Of a stretch of 30,100 nt of DNA, positions 8,794 to 16,074 are shown one piece after another. Each line of letters opens with the position of its first letter. Positions within the stretch are counted from its first letter, which is position 1. The translations under genes were made by a program, and so were the position numbers. This DNA is from an uncultured Erysipelotrichaceae bacterium (lineage in GTDB: Bacteria; Bacillota_I; Bacilli_A; Erysipelotrichales; Erysipelotrichaceae): assembly GCA_902795905.1 (NCBI GenBank), contig CADBMY010000303.1:1-30100 (forward strand). The letters run 5' to 3'. The notes under the pieces were generated by a model that worked only from the letters and a program-made list of their open reading frames with translations, had not been told where the DNA came from and did no database searches.

Positions 8794-10056
8794 GTGAGCG
8801 AGAAACAGATTTTTGCGGCACTTGAAGTGTCAGATCATGAAATACGTCTTGTGATAGGCGAATTTTTTAATACCAGATTTAATATCATCAAAGTAGAGAG
8901 GATCCCCTGTGACGGATTAAGCTATGACAGGATCAATGACCCGGATGCGGTCATCAGCGGAATCAAAGCTGCCGTTACGGATGCCGAGGCAATGATCAAG
9001 GCTGCGATCAGCAAGGTCATTCTGGCCGTTCCGTCCTACAAGATGAGAAGATATTCAGTCACATCCACAGTTCCGATCGAAGGTATCGAAGGTACCGTTA
9101 CGATGCAGGATGTACAGAATGCGCAGAGGAAGGTACAGACCGTCAAGATCGATCCGAATCTCGCATTGGTACAGGTACAGCCGATCAAGTACTGGGTACA
9201 CGGTATTTCTTCACGCCGTATTCCTGTAGGTGAGAGGACCAGTGAACTGGCTGTGGATATTGACCTGCTGTGTGCTGATATGCCTTTGATCTATGAACTT
9301 GTCGGCTGTGTTGAAAAGTCCGGCCTGCAGGTCATGGACATCTTCCTGGATGTCTTTGCAGTAGGCAATGAAGCAGCGCTGTTTGAGCAGTCAGTCGAGC
9401 AGAACATCATTGTTCTGAAGATGGAGCGCCAGTCAACGACACTGGGTCTGATCTCCGGCGGACGGCTGAATCAGTGCGTTGTGATTCCTTCCGGTGTCGG
9501 TGAGATCGCAGGGGTACTGGTCGACAAGTATGATCTGAAGCGTGATCATGCGGTGGAACTGGTGAAGTACAGTGCGTTGCTGAGTGAAAAAGTACATTCC
9601 AGCAATCCTGTTCATATCTGGCAGGATGGTCAGGTCACAAAGAAACTGACGGAAGCTGAACTGGTTGAATCGATCATGCCGGAAGTAGACAAATGGATCG
9701 AAACGATGGCGAAAATGTGCGGCGGAATCTTGCAAGCAGGGCGCACTACTGTTATTATTACAGGAGAAGGTGGCGAAATGCAGGGTTTAAACGAGCTTTT
9801 ACATGAAAAGCTCGGATGCGAAGTACGTAATTATATCCCTGAGACTCTTGGCGGCAGGAATGCCGGATTGTCCGCCTGTTTAGGCTTATTCTATGCCTAT
9901 AAAGACAGACTTCCGATCACGGGATATCTGGACAGCAGTCTGGATCTCGATCAGTTCCTGAACGAGGTGTCCTATCGTGATAAGGATGCGCAGAACAACG
10001 GTCAGAGCGGTACATTGACGCGAAAGATCAAAGATATATTCAACGGTAAGAAATAA
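8794..10056 (+). CDS. ftsA: FtsA-like cell division protein, divergent nucleotide-binding motifs
   Basis: FtsA is the actin-like membrane tether of the FtsZ ring. This 420-residue protein has FtsA's length and plan: an SHS2-type insertion (about 80-165, including RRIPVGERTSELAVDI), a late TGEGGEMQGLNEL adenosine-loop-like segment and a C-terminal lysine-rich amphipathic helix (LTRKIKDIFNGKK) suited to membrane attachment. Unusually, the phosphate-1 motif, normally DIGT, reads ALEVSDHEIR, and the phosphate-2 motif, normally DIGGGTT, reads LKMERQSTT, so key acidic and glycine residues are missing. The GTG start lies ten bases after AGGAGG. It sits 15 bases upstream of ftsZ. Identity rests on position and overall pattern; ATP binding is doubtful. 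Confidence 0.85.
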   Translation: MSEKQIFAALEVSDHEIRLVIGEFFNTRFNIIKVERIPCDGLSYDRINDPDAVISGIKAAVTDAEAMIKAAISKVILAVPSYKMRRYSVTSTVPIEGIEGTVTMQDVQNAQRKVQTVKIDPNLALVQVQPIKYWVHGISSRRIPVGERTSELAVDIDLLCADMPLIYELVGCVEKSGLQVMDIFLDVFAVGNEAALFEQSVEQNIIVLKMERQSTTLGLISGGRLNQCVVIPSGVGEIAGVLVDKYDLKRDHAVELVKYSALLSEKVHSSNPVHIWQDGQVTKKLTEAELVESIMPEVDKWIETMAKMCGGILQAGRTTVIITGEGGEMQGLNELLHEKLGCEVRNYIPETLGGRNAGLSACLGLFYAYKDRLPITGYLDSSLDLDQFLNEVSYRDKDAQNNGQSGTLTRKIKDIFNGKK

Positions 10057-10071
10057 GTGAGGGAAAGGCAT

Positions 10072-11178
10072 ATGTCAGATTTATCTTATAACCAGGTCGC
10101 AAAGATCAAAGTATTCGGTATCGGCGGTGCCGGCAGCAATGCCGTCAACCGTATGGTGCAGGAAGGTGTTCAGGGTGTAGAGTTCTATGTAGCTAATACA
10201 GACCTGCAGGCACTGGATGTATCTCCTGTCACAAATAAGATCCAGCTTGGACGTGAAGGACTTGGTGCCGGCGGCAACCCGGATAACGGACGTAAGGCTG
10301 CTGTAGAGAGCGAAGCAGAGATCAAGAAGGCTATGGAAGGTGCAGATATGATCTTCCTTACAGCTGGTCTTGGCGGCGGTACAGGAACCGGTGCATCTCC
10401 GTTATTTGCGAAGATTGCGAAAGAACTCGGCTGTCTGACAGTTGGTATTGTAACAAAGCCGTTCTCTTTTGAAGGCAGAAAACGTATGGTTCAGGCTGAA
10501 CAGGGTCTGGAACAGTTAAAGGAATATGTTGACAGTCTGATCATTATCTCCAACAACAAGGTTCTGGAAGTAATCGGTCATATTCCGTTTGAAGATGCAT
10601 TTAAGGAAGCAGACAACATCCTGAGACAGGGTGTTCAGACGATCACAGACCTGATCGCTGTTCCTGCTATGATCAACCTTGACTTCGCTGATATCAAGAG
10701 TGTCATGGAAGGTCAGGGCAGTGCGCTGATCGGTATCGGTATGGCTTCCGGTGAAAATAAGGCTAAGGATGCCGCAACAAAGGCTATTCAGTCTCCGCTG
10801 CTTGAAGCTCAGATCTCCGGTGCGAGAAGTGCTATCGTCAACGTTACCGGCGGTGTCAGCATGTCCGCTTATGATGCTCAGGAAGCTGTTGACTTCATCC
10901 GTCAGGCTGCAGGCAATGATATCGACATCATCTTTGGTGTTGCCATCAATGATAAGATCGGTGAATCCATCATCGTTACGGTTATCGCTACAGGCTTCGA
11001 CCTGCCGAAACCGTCAATGCTGGTCAACCAGTCTGAAGTCAGTGCTGTTGCCAATCCTGCACAGGGTGTCAAGGTCAACAATGATGCATCCGATCTTGCC
11101 TTCGGCAGTTTCTCCAGTGTTGAAGAAAGTGCTCCGGCAGAATCCGCTGCTCCCTCTTATTTCAGCAACCGTAAGTAA
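10072..11178 (+). CDS. ftsZ: Cell division tubulin FtsZ
   Basis: FtsZ is the GTP-driven polymer that builds the division ring. The 368-residue protein has FGIGGAGSNAVNRM at the N-terminus, the tubulin signature GGGTGTGASP (Ser where Ala is usual), the NTDLQAL loop and the T7 region NLDFADIKSVM. The ATG at 10072 has GAGGG eight bases upstream; a GTG at 10057 would add five unlikely residues. The linker is short and the C-terminal peptide reads APSYFSNRK, keeping the F and NR but lacking the usual DIP-FL core that docks FtsA and EzrA. Codon choice looks more biased than in its neighbours, as expected for high expression. Confidence 0.97.
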   Translation: MSDLSYNQVAKIKVFGIGGAGSNAVNRMVQEGVQGVEFYVANTDLQALDVSPVTNKIQLGREGLGAGGNPDNGRKAAVESEAEIKKAMEGADMIFLTAGLGGGTGTGASPLFAKIAKELGCLTVGIVTKPFSFEGRKRMVQAEQGLEQLKEYVDSLIIISNNKVLEVIGHIPFEDAFKEADNILRQGVQTITDLIAVPAMINLDFADIKSVMEGQGSALIGIGMASGENKAKDAATKAIQSPLLEAQISGARSAIVNVTGGVSMSAYDAQEAVDFIRQAAGNDIDIIFGVAINDKIGESIIVTVIATGFDLPKPSMLVNQSEVSAVANPAQGVKVNNDASDLAFGSFSSVEESAPAESAAPSYFSNRK

Positions 11179-11203
11179 TTCAATTATACAGAATTGTTTA
11201 CAG

Positions 11204-11233
11204 GACCCCGGTCGTAAAGCCGGGGTCTTGTTT
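11204..11233 (+). terminator. Intrinsic terminator after ftsZ
   Basis: GACCCCGG (11204-11211) pairs with CCGGGGTC (11220-11227) around an eight-base loop, followed by TTGTTT. It lies 25 bases after the ftsZ stop. Confidence 0.85.
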
Positions 11234-11249
11234 ATGTGAGGAGACACAG

Positions 11250-11873
11250 ATGACAAATGAGATGTACAGAAGAATACTGATGACTGTCGGCGGTGTGCTT
11301 ATATGCGGCTTCAGTGTCGGTATGTTCAATTTCTCCGGCTTCGGCATGGATCCGTTTCAGGTATTTGCGCACGGTATCTGGGGACATCTGCCGTTTTCCT
11401 ACGGGCCTGTATATACTGTGATCAATCTGATCCTGCTGATATTCATGTTTATCTCTGACAGGTCAAAGATCGGACTGGGAACCCTGATCAACTTGTTTCT
11501 GCTGGGATATGTCGTTGAGTTTTCTTCCAACCTGTGGGCAGGTCTGTTTCCGCAGCCTTCACTAGTACTGCGTGCACTGTTCCTGTGTGCCGCCATCGTC
11601 ATCATGTGCATCGGTTCCGCGCTGTACTTTACCGCTGATCTTGGTGTATCCACGTATGACGCAATCGCGCTGACACTGTCGCAGAAGAAGGGCTGGCCGT
11701 TCCGCTTTGTCCGTATCACAACAGATGCCGTCTGTACACTGAGCGGGTATCTGCTTGGAGCAGCTGTCGGTATCGGTACGCTTGTGACCGCATTCTTCAT
11801 GGGCCCGCTGATCGAATTCTTCAACAGGACGATCGCAGAACCGCTCCGTTACGGTAAACGCAAGGCCGCATGA
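11250..11873 (+). CDS. YczE/YitT-type integral membrane protein
   Basis: This 207-residue protein is largely hydrophobic, with about five to six predicted membrane segments. It has the repeated pattern of the YczE-like family: SGFGMDPFQVFAHG near the N-terminus, DLGVSTYDAIALTLS in the second half, and GAAVGIGTLVTAFFMGPLIEFF at the C-terminus. The substrate or role of this family is not established. GAGGAG precedes the ATG by seven bases. No promoter of its own is evident, so it may depend on read-through from ftsZ. It is clearly related to the protein encoded at 12351-12941 on the other strand. Confidence 0.8.
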   Translation: MTNEMYRRILMTVGGVLICGFSVGMFNFSGFGMDPFQVFAHGIWGHLPFSYGPVYTVINLILLIFMFISDRSKIGLGTLINLFLLGYVVEFSSNLWAGLFPQPSLVLRALFLCAAIVIMCIGSALYFTADLGVSTYDAIALTLSQKKGWPFRFVRITTDAVCTLSGYLLGAAVGIGTLVTAFFMGPLIEFFNRTIAEPLRYGKRKAA

Positions 11874-11900
11874 TAGACAGATCCATCACTGTACGATACG

Positions 11901-11922
11901 GTATCCTCCGGGATACTTTTTT
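11901..11922 (+). terminator. Intrinsic terminator after the first YczE-type gene
   Basis: GTATCC, a TCCG loop and GGATAC are followed directly by six T residues. The hairpin begins 27 bases after the stop codon. Confidence 0.8.
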
Positions 11923-11966
11923 AGTGTGTCACATCTACTGATAAATACTGCGCTGTTTCATAGCGA

Positions 11967-11995
11967 TTGTTTGATTCCGGGACTCCCGATATAAT
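11967..11995 (+). promoter_or_regulatory. Promoter of the ABC exporter remnant
   Basis: TTGTTT (11967-11972) and a consensus TATAAT (11990-11995) are 17 bases apart. The expected start is near 12002, upstream of GGAGGA (12008-12013) and the ATG at 12020. The expression signals look intact although the gene is not. Confidence 0.7.
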
Positions 11996-12019
11996 TACCG
12001 AAGATACGGAGGAACAGCG

Positions 12020-12373
12020 ATGAGTACGGTTACACAGGACAGACGATATACAGTGGCAGAACTTCTGCGGAGGTTTTCGCCTTATCTTATGCGCTACCGG
12101 GGTATGCTGGTGCTGGATGAGGCTACCAGTGCCCTGGATAACGAGAGTGAGATACAGATCGAAAACAGCCTTGCACAGCTGTCACAGGGACGCACGACCC
12201 TGACCATCGCACACCGTCTGACGACCGTAAAGGATGCTGACAGGATCATCGTCCTGGGCCGTCAGGGAATCGAAGAAGAGGGCACGCATGAAGAACTGCT
12301 GAAGAAAAAAGGCACCTACTGGCGCCTTTGGAACGGTGTAAGAGAAACAGCTACAGCGGAAGCAGCCGGCTGA
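12020..12373 (+). pseudogene. ABC exporter (fused permease-ATPase) remnant with large in-frame internal deletion
   Basis: The 117-residue product joins two ends of an ABC exporter half-transporter. Residues 1-28 look like the cytoplasmic N-terminus before the first membrane helix ([14 protein letters not shown]). From residue 29 it continues at Walker B and the D-loop ([12 protein letters not shown]), then the H-loop ([10 protein letters not shown]) and the normal C-terminal tail ([17 protein letters not shown]). All membrane helices, Walker A, the Q-loop and the LSGGQ signature are missing, roughly 450 residues by family length. The join keeps frame at about 12095-12106. It cannot act as a transporter or ATPase. 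Promoter and ribosome binding site are intact. Its end overlaps the convergent YczE-type gene by 23 bases. Confidence 0.85.
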
Positions 12374-12941
12374 AGAACTGGATAAAAGGACCGAGAAACA
12401 GAGCACACAGCACCGTGCCGATGCCGACAGTCCCACCCAGCAGATACGCAGTCAGAGCACACAGCATATCAAGACCGATGCGGGCAGCGAAATACGGTAT
12501 CTTCGTACGTTCGCTGAGGATCAGCGGAAGACTGTCATAGGGACCGATGCCCAGATCTGCTTTCTGATACAGAGCAATGCCGAAGGAGATGACCAGGACA
12601 GCCGGCAGCAGCCATAATAACTGTGAAAGCAGAGTGGCAGGGGCAGGGAAAGCTGCCGCCAGTGCCTCTGAGGCAAACTGGATCACATAGCCGGTCAGCA
12701 CGACCGAATACAGCGTTCCGATATGGATATACTTTCTGGCCAGAAACAGCGGTACCGTAAGATACAGACAGTTCATCAGCAGGGATGTCGAACCAAGGGA
12801 TATGCCCAGACGTTCGCCGAGGATGATATTGAAAGCTGTACAGGCATCTGTACCGAGTGCTGACTGTTTGAAAAGACCGATACCAATACCGATGATCAGG
12901 GTTCCGACAAGACTGATACAGGCACGTTTGAGAACAGACAT
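12351..12941 (-). CDS. YczE/YitT-type integral membrane protein (second copy)
   Basis: This 196-residue hydrophobic protein belongs to the same family as the product of 11250-11873. Shared features include [11 protein letters not shown] (cf. GFGMDPFQVF), a central hydrophobic pair, [18 protein letters not shown], and [22 protein letters not shown] near the C-terminus. The function is unknown. Its ATG follows the tdk TGA with no intervening base, and an AGGAG lies inside the end of tdk twelve bases upstream, so it is probably translated by coupling with tdk. The 3' end overlaps the ABC remnant on the opposite strand. Confidence 0.8.
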   Translation of the reverse strand: MSVLKRACISLVGTLIIGIGIGLFKQSALGTDACTAFNIILGERLGISLGSTSLLMNCLYLTVPLFLARKYIHIGTLYSVVLTGYVIQFASEALAAAFPAPATLLSQLLWLLPAVLVISFGIALYQKADLGIGPYDSLPLILSERTKIPYFAARIGLDMLCALTAYLLGGTVGIGTVLCALFLGPFIQFFSRLLPL

Positions 12942-13526
12942 TCAGTCTTTATTCTCCTGCTGATCGGGATAGAGTTTTCCCTGCAGGAAGTGTTTCCGGC
13001 AGAGAGCGATATATTCATCATTGGCACCCAGCATGATCTGCTCACCGGAACGGACAATGCCGTTCTCGTTGTAGCGGGCATTGCAGGTTGCTTTTTTTCC
13101 GCACCAGCAGACCGTCTTGATCTCCTGGATCTTATCCGCTACAGCCATCAGTCTGGCACTGCCCTCAAACAGATTCATCTGGAAGTCGGTGCGCAGTCCG
13201 TAGCACATGACAGGGATATCCAGATCATCCGCTATATGTGCCAGAAAGTCGATCTGATCCGCAGACGCAAACTGGATCTCATCCACGATTACCGCGTTGT
13301 ATACAGCGATATCTTCATCCTTCATGCGGCAGACATCATTGAGCAGCTCGCATTCCTTCTGCAGACCGATACGGGAGCGGATCATCTTCACACCATCTCT
13401 GGTATCCAGGTTCGTCTTGCACAGCAGTACTTTCTGTCCGCGTTCTCTGTAGTTATATTCATTCATCAGGGCATTGGCACTCTTTGAAGAACCCATTGCA
13501 CCGTAAAAATAGTATAATTTGGCCAT
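12942..13526 (-). CDS. tdk: Thymidine kinase
   Basis: Tdk phosphorylates thymidine in the salvage route to dTTP. The 194-residue type II kinase shows the P-loop GAMGSSKS, the Walker B-like VDEIQF, the lasso-region sequence and four zinc-ligand cysteines (VCWC, KATC and ALCRKHF). Length is normal for the family. AAGGAGA precedes the ATG. It is followed without a gap by a YczE-type membrane protein; prfA, its common neighbour in other Bacillota, is not here. Confidence 0.95.
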   Translation of the reverse strand: MAKLYYFYGAMGSSKSANALMNEYNYRERGQKVLLCKTNLDTRDGVKMIRSRIGLQKECELLNDVCRMKDEDIAVYNAVIVDEIQFASADQIDFLAHIADDLDIPVMCYGLRTDFQMNLFEGSARLMAVADKIQEIKTVCWCGKKATCNARYNENGIVRSGEQIMLGANDEYIALCRKHFLQGKLYPDQQENKD

Positions 13527-13559
13527 GATTTATCTCCTTGGGGGAAGACCCTGATTATT

Positions 13560-13565
13560 ATTATA
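13560..13565 (-). promoter_or_regulatory. tdk -10 element
   Basis: A consensus TATAAT on the minus strand lies 34 bases upstream of the tdk ATG. No convincing -35 is seen at the usual distance. Confidence 0.45.
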
Positions 13566-13583
13566 CCGTTATCTTTATCTGCC

Positions 13584-13616
13584 GAACAGAAAAGATCCTG
13601 CATTCCTGCAGGATCT
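13584..13616 (-). terminator. Intrinsic terminator after the M20 peptidase gene
   Basis: A 10-bp stem AGATCCTGCA/TGCAGGATCT (13593-13602 and 13607-13616) with a four-base loop begins six bases after the peptidase stop and is followed on the minus strand by a T-rich tail. Confidence 0.8.
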
Positions 13617-13621
13617 GTTTA

Positions 13622-14761
13622 TTATGCAAAGAAAGCCAGAATACTTTCAAAGGCTGCGTAATAGCCTGTCTTCAGGGAAGAGATCTCTACATATTCTTCT
13701 CTGGTGTGTGCTCCCTGTCCGCGGTAGAAGCCGTAGCAGATGGCCGGAATGTTCATCGAGAGGGGGATGTTGCAGTCGGTGGAACCGGAACCTGTCCGCG
13801 GGATCGCACCGCCGTATTCCTCAAGGATCGCGGAAGCTTCCCTCAGCATGTCTTCCTGTTCGCGGCGGGCATCTTCCTCCAGTGTTCCGCAAGGCCTGAG
13901 ACCGACAAGTTCTGTTTCTATGCGTACTTCTTCGCTCTGGGCGCCGGCAAAGATCTTCCGGAAGTGTTCTTCCATGACCGCCATGGAACGGGGATCATCT
14001 GATCTGTACTCACAGAGGATCTCAGCCTGCTGGGCAATCGAGTTTACGCTTGTGCCGCCGCTGATCATACCGACATTGTAGGTCGTTTTGCCGTACTCGG
14101 GAACCTGCAGAGCGTAGATCGCATTAACGATACCGGAGATGGCATGAATGGCATTGGCAGCACCGAATCTGCCGTAGGAATGACCGCCGGCAGTATGGGC
14201 AGTGACCTTGTATCGGGCAGAACCGACAGCACCGCAGACGATGCCGCTGAGACCACCGTCAAATGAATAGAATCTGCGGATACGTGAGCCGTAAGTTTCA
14301 CAGATCTTACGTGATCCTTTCAAGTTGCCAAGACCTTCTTCCCCGGAATTGGCAACGAACAGGATACCTGTATCCTTCGGTGTCATCTTCTCCTGCAGCA
14401 GATACCTGATTACCATTAACATCGCAGCAAGGTTGGCGGTATCATCGCCTACACCGGGACAGTACAGGCGGTCACCCTCGGTGCGGATCGGCAGCGGCTC
14501 GGTATCCGGGAAAACAACATCGATATGTGCCATAAATACGATCAGATCCTGCTTTCCGTCATCCGCATAGGGGTATACCACATTCAGGGCTTCATCAATA
14601 AATGCGCCTTCAGCACCCCATGACTGCAGCAGATCCAGGACAAACGCTGCCCGCTTTTCTTCATGGTTGGACGGGGAAGGGATCTGGGCCAGGGTGACCA
14701 GCAGGTCATAGGTCTCCTGACTGTGTTCTTCAATATACTGCTGTATGTTCTTGCTTAACAT
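13622..14761 (-). CDS. M20-family metallopeptidase (PepT/dipeptidase-like)
   Basis: This 379-residue protein is a zinc-dependent M20 peptidase, probably an aminopeptidase or dipeptidase acting on short peptides in the cytoplasm; no signal peptide is seen. Metal and catalytic motifs are MAHIDVVFP (H79, D81), PGVGDDTAN (D106), NSGEEGLG (E141, E142), the FDGG aspartate (D168) and a late histidine in GAHTREEYVE. GGHSYGRFGAANAIHA begins the dimerisation domain. Exact substrate is not readable. AAGGAGGTCAC gives a near-perfect ribosome binding site. It lies 12 bases after the flavodoxin/ferredoxin gene, probably in one transcript. Confidence 0.9.
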   Translation of the reverse strand: MLSKNIQQYIEEHSQETYDLLVTLAQIPSPSNHEEKRAAFVLDLLQSWGAEGAFIDEALNVVYPYADDGKQDLIVFMAHIDVVFPDTEPLPIRTEGDRLYCPGVGDDTANLAAMLMVIRYLLQEKMTPKDTGILFVANSGEEGLGNLKGSRKICETYGSRIRRFYSFDGGLSGIVCGAVGSARYKVTAHTAGGHSYGRFGAANAIHAISGIVNAIYALQVPEYGKTTYNVGMISGGTSVNSIAQQAEILCEYRSDDPRSMAVMEEHFRKIFAGAQSEEVRIETELVGLRPCGTLEEDARREQEDMLREASAILEEYGGAIPRTGSGSTDCNIPLSMNIPAICYGFYRGQGAHTREEYVEISSLKTGYYAAFESILAFFA

Positions 14762-14773
14762 GTGACCTCCTTG

Positions 14774-15565
14774 TCATTTATTCTTTCCGTATTTCGACTG
14801 TTCCCGCAGATCATCTGCGCTGATATCAGGATGGCGGTACTGTGATCTGCCTTCCGGGCTGAAGACGGGGAATTCTGCCAGGGACAGGGCTTTGGCGGGA
14901 CACCAGTGCCAGCAGGCGAAGCAGAAGCCGCATTCGTTGCCAAACTGCGGTATGCCGTCTTTCAGCGTAATGTTATGCATCGGGCAGAGAGATGCACAGG
15001 TGCCGCAGCGGATACAGCTGTCATTGACGACCCAGCGGTCCAGGCCGGCTCTGTGCATACTGCTGCGTCGGTCCTCCACCGTCTTCATGTGGGGATTGCC
15101 GCCGTGGAAGCTGCTGAGCATGCGCCGGTTGACGTTATCGGCTATACGCTGTACTTCGCTTTCTTCATAGCGCAGTCTTTCCGCATTCTCTTCGTCACTG
15201 CTTGGCAGACAGTTTCCCGGCATGTCGATCCTTCTGCCGTAGGACAGTTTCATACCGTGATCCATCATATAGTTATTCAGGTCATCCAGGGCTACACCGC
15301 CTCTTTCATTGCAGGTGGCTGCCGCAAATGTATAGGCATTTTCGGGGAGTTTCAGCTGTTTGATCGCTTCCAGTACAGGCCAGGGTGCTTCGGCTCCGTA
15401 AAGCGGGAAAACAAACCCATATACGGAAGCTGCGGGCTGCTCATAACCATAAAGAAGAGCGGTGACAGGTAACAGTACGGTCTCTCCGTGCAGGTGTTCA
15501 GCAAGCCTGCGGGCAGCGGAAAGTGAGTTTCCCGTACCGGAATACCAGTAAATGATGTTATCCAT
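14774..15565 (-). CDS. EFR1-type flavodoxin/ferredoxin fusion protein
   Basis: This 263-residue protein begins with a flavodoxin-like domain (WYSGTGNSLSAARRLAE, the FMN phosphate loop, about 1-150). It ends with a bacterial ferredoxin domain carrying two [4Fe-4S] motifs: C184-C187-C190-C194 and C212-C215-C218-C222. Such proteins are predicted single-chain electron carriers in anaerobes, but the partners are usually unknown. The pattern suggests an anaerobic organism. AAAGGAG lies upstream of the ATG. The downstream M20 peptidase may be co-transcribed without sharing a pathway. Confidence 0.9.
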   Translation of the reverse strand: MDNIIYWYSGTGNSLSAARRLAEHLHGETVLLPVTALLYGYEQPAASVYGFVFPLYGAEAPWPVLEAIKQLKLPENAYTFAAATCNERGGVALDDLNNYMMDHGMKLSYGRRIDMPGNCLPSSDEENAERLRYEESEVQRIADNVNRRMLSSFHGGNPHMKTVEDRRSSMHRAGLDRWVVNDSCIRCGTCASLCPMHNITLKDGIPQFGNECGFCFACWHWCPAKALSLAEFPVFSPEGRSQYRHPDISADDLREQSKYGKNK

Positions 15566-15586
15566 AGGTGATTCTCCTTTGAGTTA

Positions 15587-15595
15587 ATCTTAACA
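15587..15595 (-). promoter_or_regulatory. Possible extended -10 promoter of the flavodoxin/ferredoxin gene
   Basis: TGT followed by TAAGAT on the minus strand fits an extended -10. The predicted start would fall close to the AAAGGAG ribosome binding site, giving a leader of about 15 bases. The -35 is weak. Confidence 0.35.
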
Positions 15596-15625
15596 ACAAA
15601 TAAGGTTGAAGAAAAGGCATCGGTG

Positions 15626-15631
15626 TATAAT
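15626..15631 (+). promoter_or_regulatory. -10 element upstream of the Nudix gene
   Basis: A consensus TATAAT lies 17 bases before the ATG at 15649. Transcription is expected from about 15638, so the leader would be only about 11 bases and would contain GGGTGAT as a ribosome binding site. No good -35 is seen. Confidence 0.5.
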
Positions 15632-15648
15632 GAAAACGGGTGATGAAT

Positions 15649-16074
15649 ATGGAAAAGAGAGAAAGATCCTGCGGTGCGGTTATCCTGCGCAATGGGGAAC
15701 AGCATACAGAAGTGCTTCTGATCCGCCACAACCTCGGACACTGGGGATTCCCGAAGGGACATACCGAACCCGGGGAAACTGATGAAATGACTGCTGTACG
15801 TGAAGTTAAGGAAGAGACCGGCTATGATATCAGACTCAGAGACGGCTTCATTGACAGTACACGCTACAGTCCCAAGGAAGGTGTCATGAAGGATGTCATC
15901 TACTTTATCGGCGAAGTCTGCGGAGGCAGTCCGAAAGCTCAGGAGAGCGAGGTTTCCGAACTGCGCTGGGTAAGACCAATCGATGCCTTCAGTCTTCTGA
16001 CTTTTGATAATGATGTACTGCTGTTCCGCAATGTCCTCAAATATCTGAAGACATTTGACGGAGGTGAAGAATGA
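15649..16074 (+). CDS. Nudix hydrolase, Ap4A-hydrolase-like
   Basis: This 141-residue protein has a complete Nudix box (GHTEPGETDEMTAVREVKEE, then TGYD), which binds metal and cleaves nucleoside diphosphate-linked substrates. The N-terminal SCGAVILRNG and the HWGFPKGHTEPGE context resemble bis(5'-nucleosyl)-tetraphosphatases, but substrate cannot be proven. I chose ATG 15649 because MEKRERSCGAV matches the family N-terminus and GGGTGAT lies just upstream; GTG 15640 and ATG 15643 are alternatives. The TGA overlaps the next gene's ATG (ATGA), so the two are translationally coupled. Confidence 0.88.
   Translation: MEKRERSCGAVILRNGEQHTEVLLIRHNLGHWGFPKGHTEPGETDEMTAVREVKEETGYDIRLRDGFIDSTRYSPKEGVMKDVIYFIGEVCGGSPKAQESEVSELRWVRPIDAFSLLTFDNDVLLFRNVLKYLKTFDGGEE

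Noticed and set aside
15640..15648. GTG 15640 as the Nudix start
   Set aside because: ATG 15649 matches the family N-terminus and has GGGTGAT just upstream; the GTG would sit almost at the transcript end.
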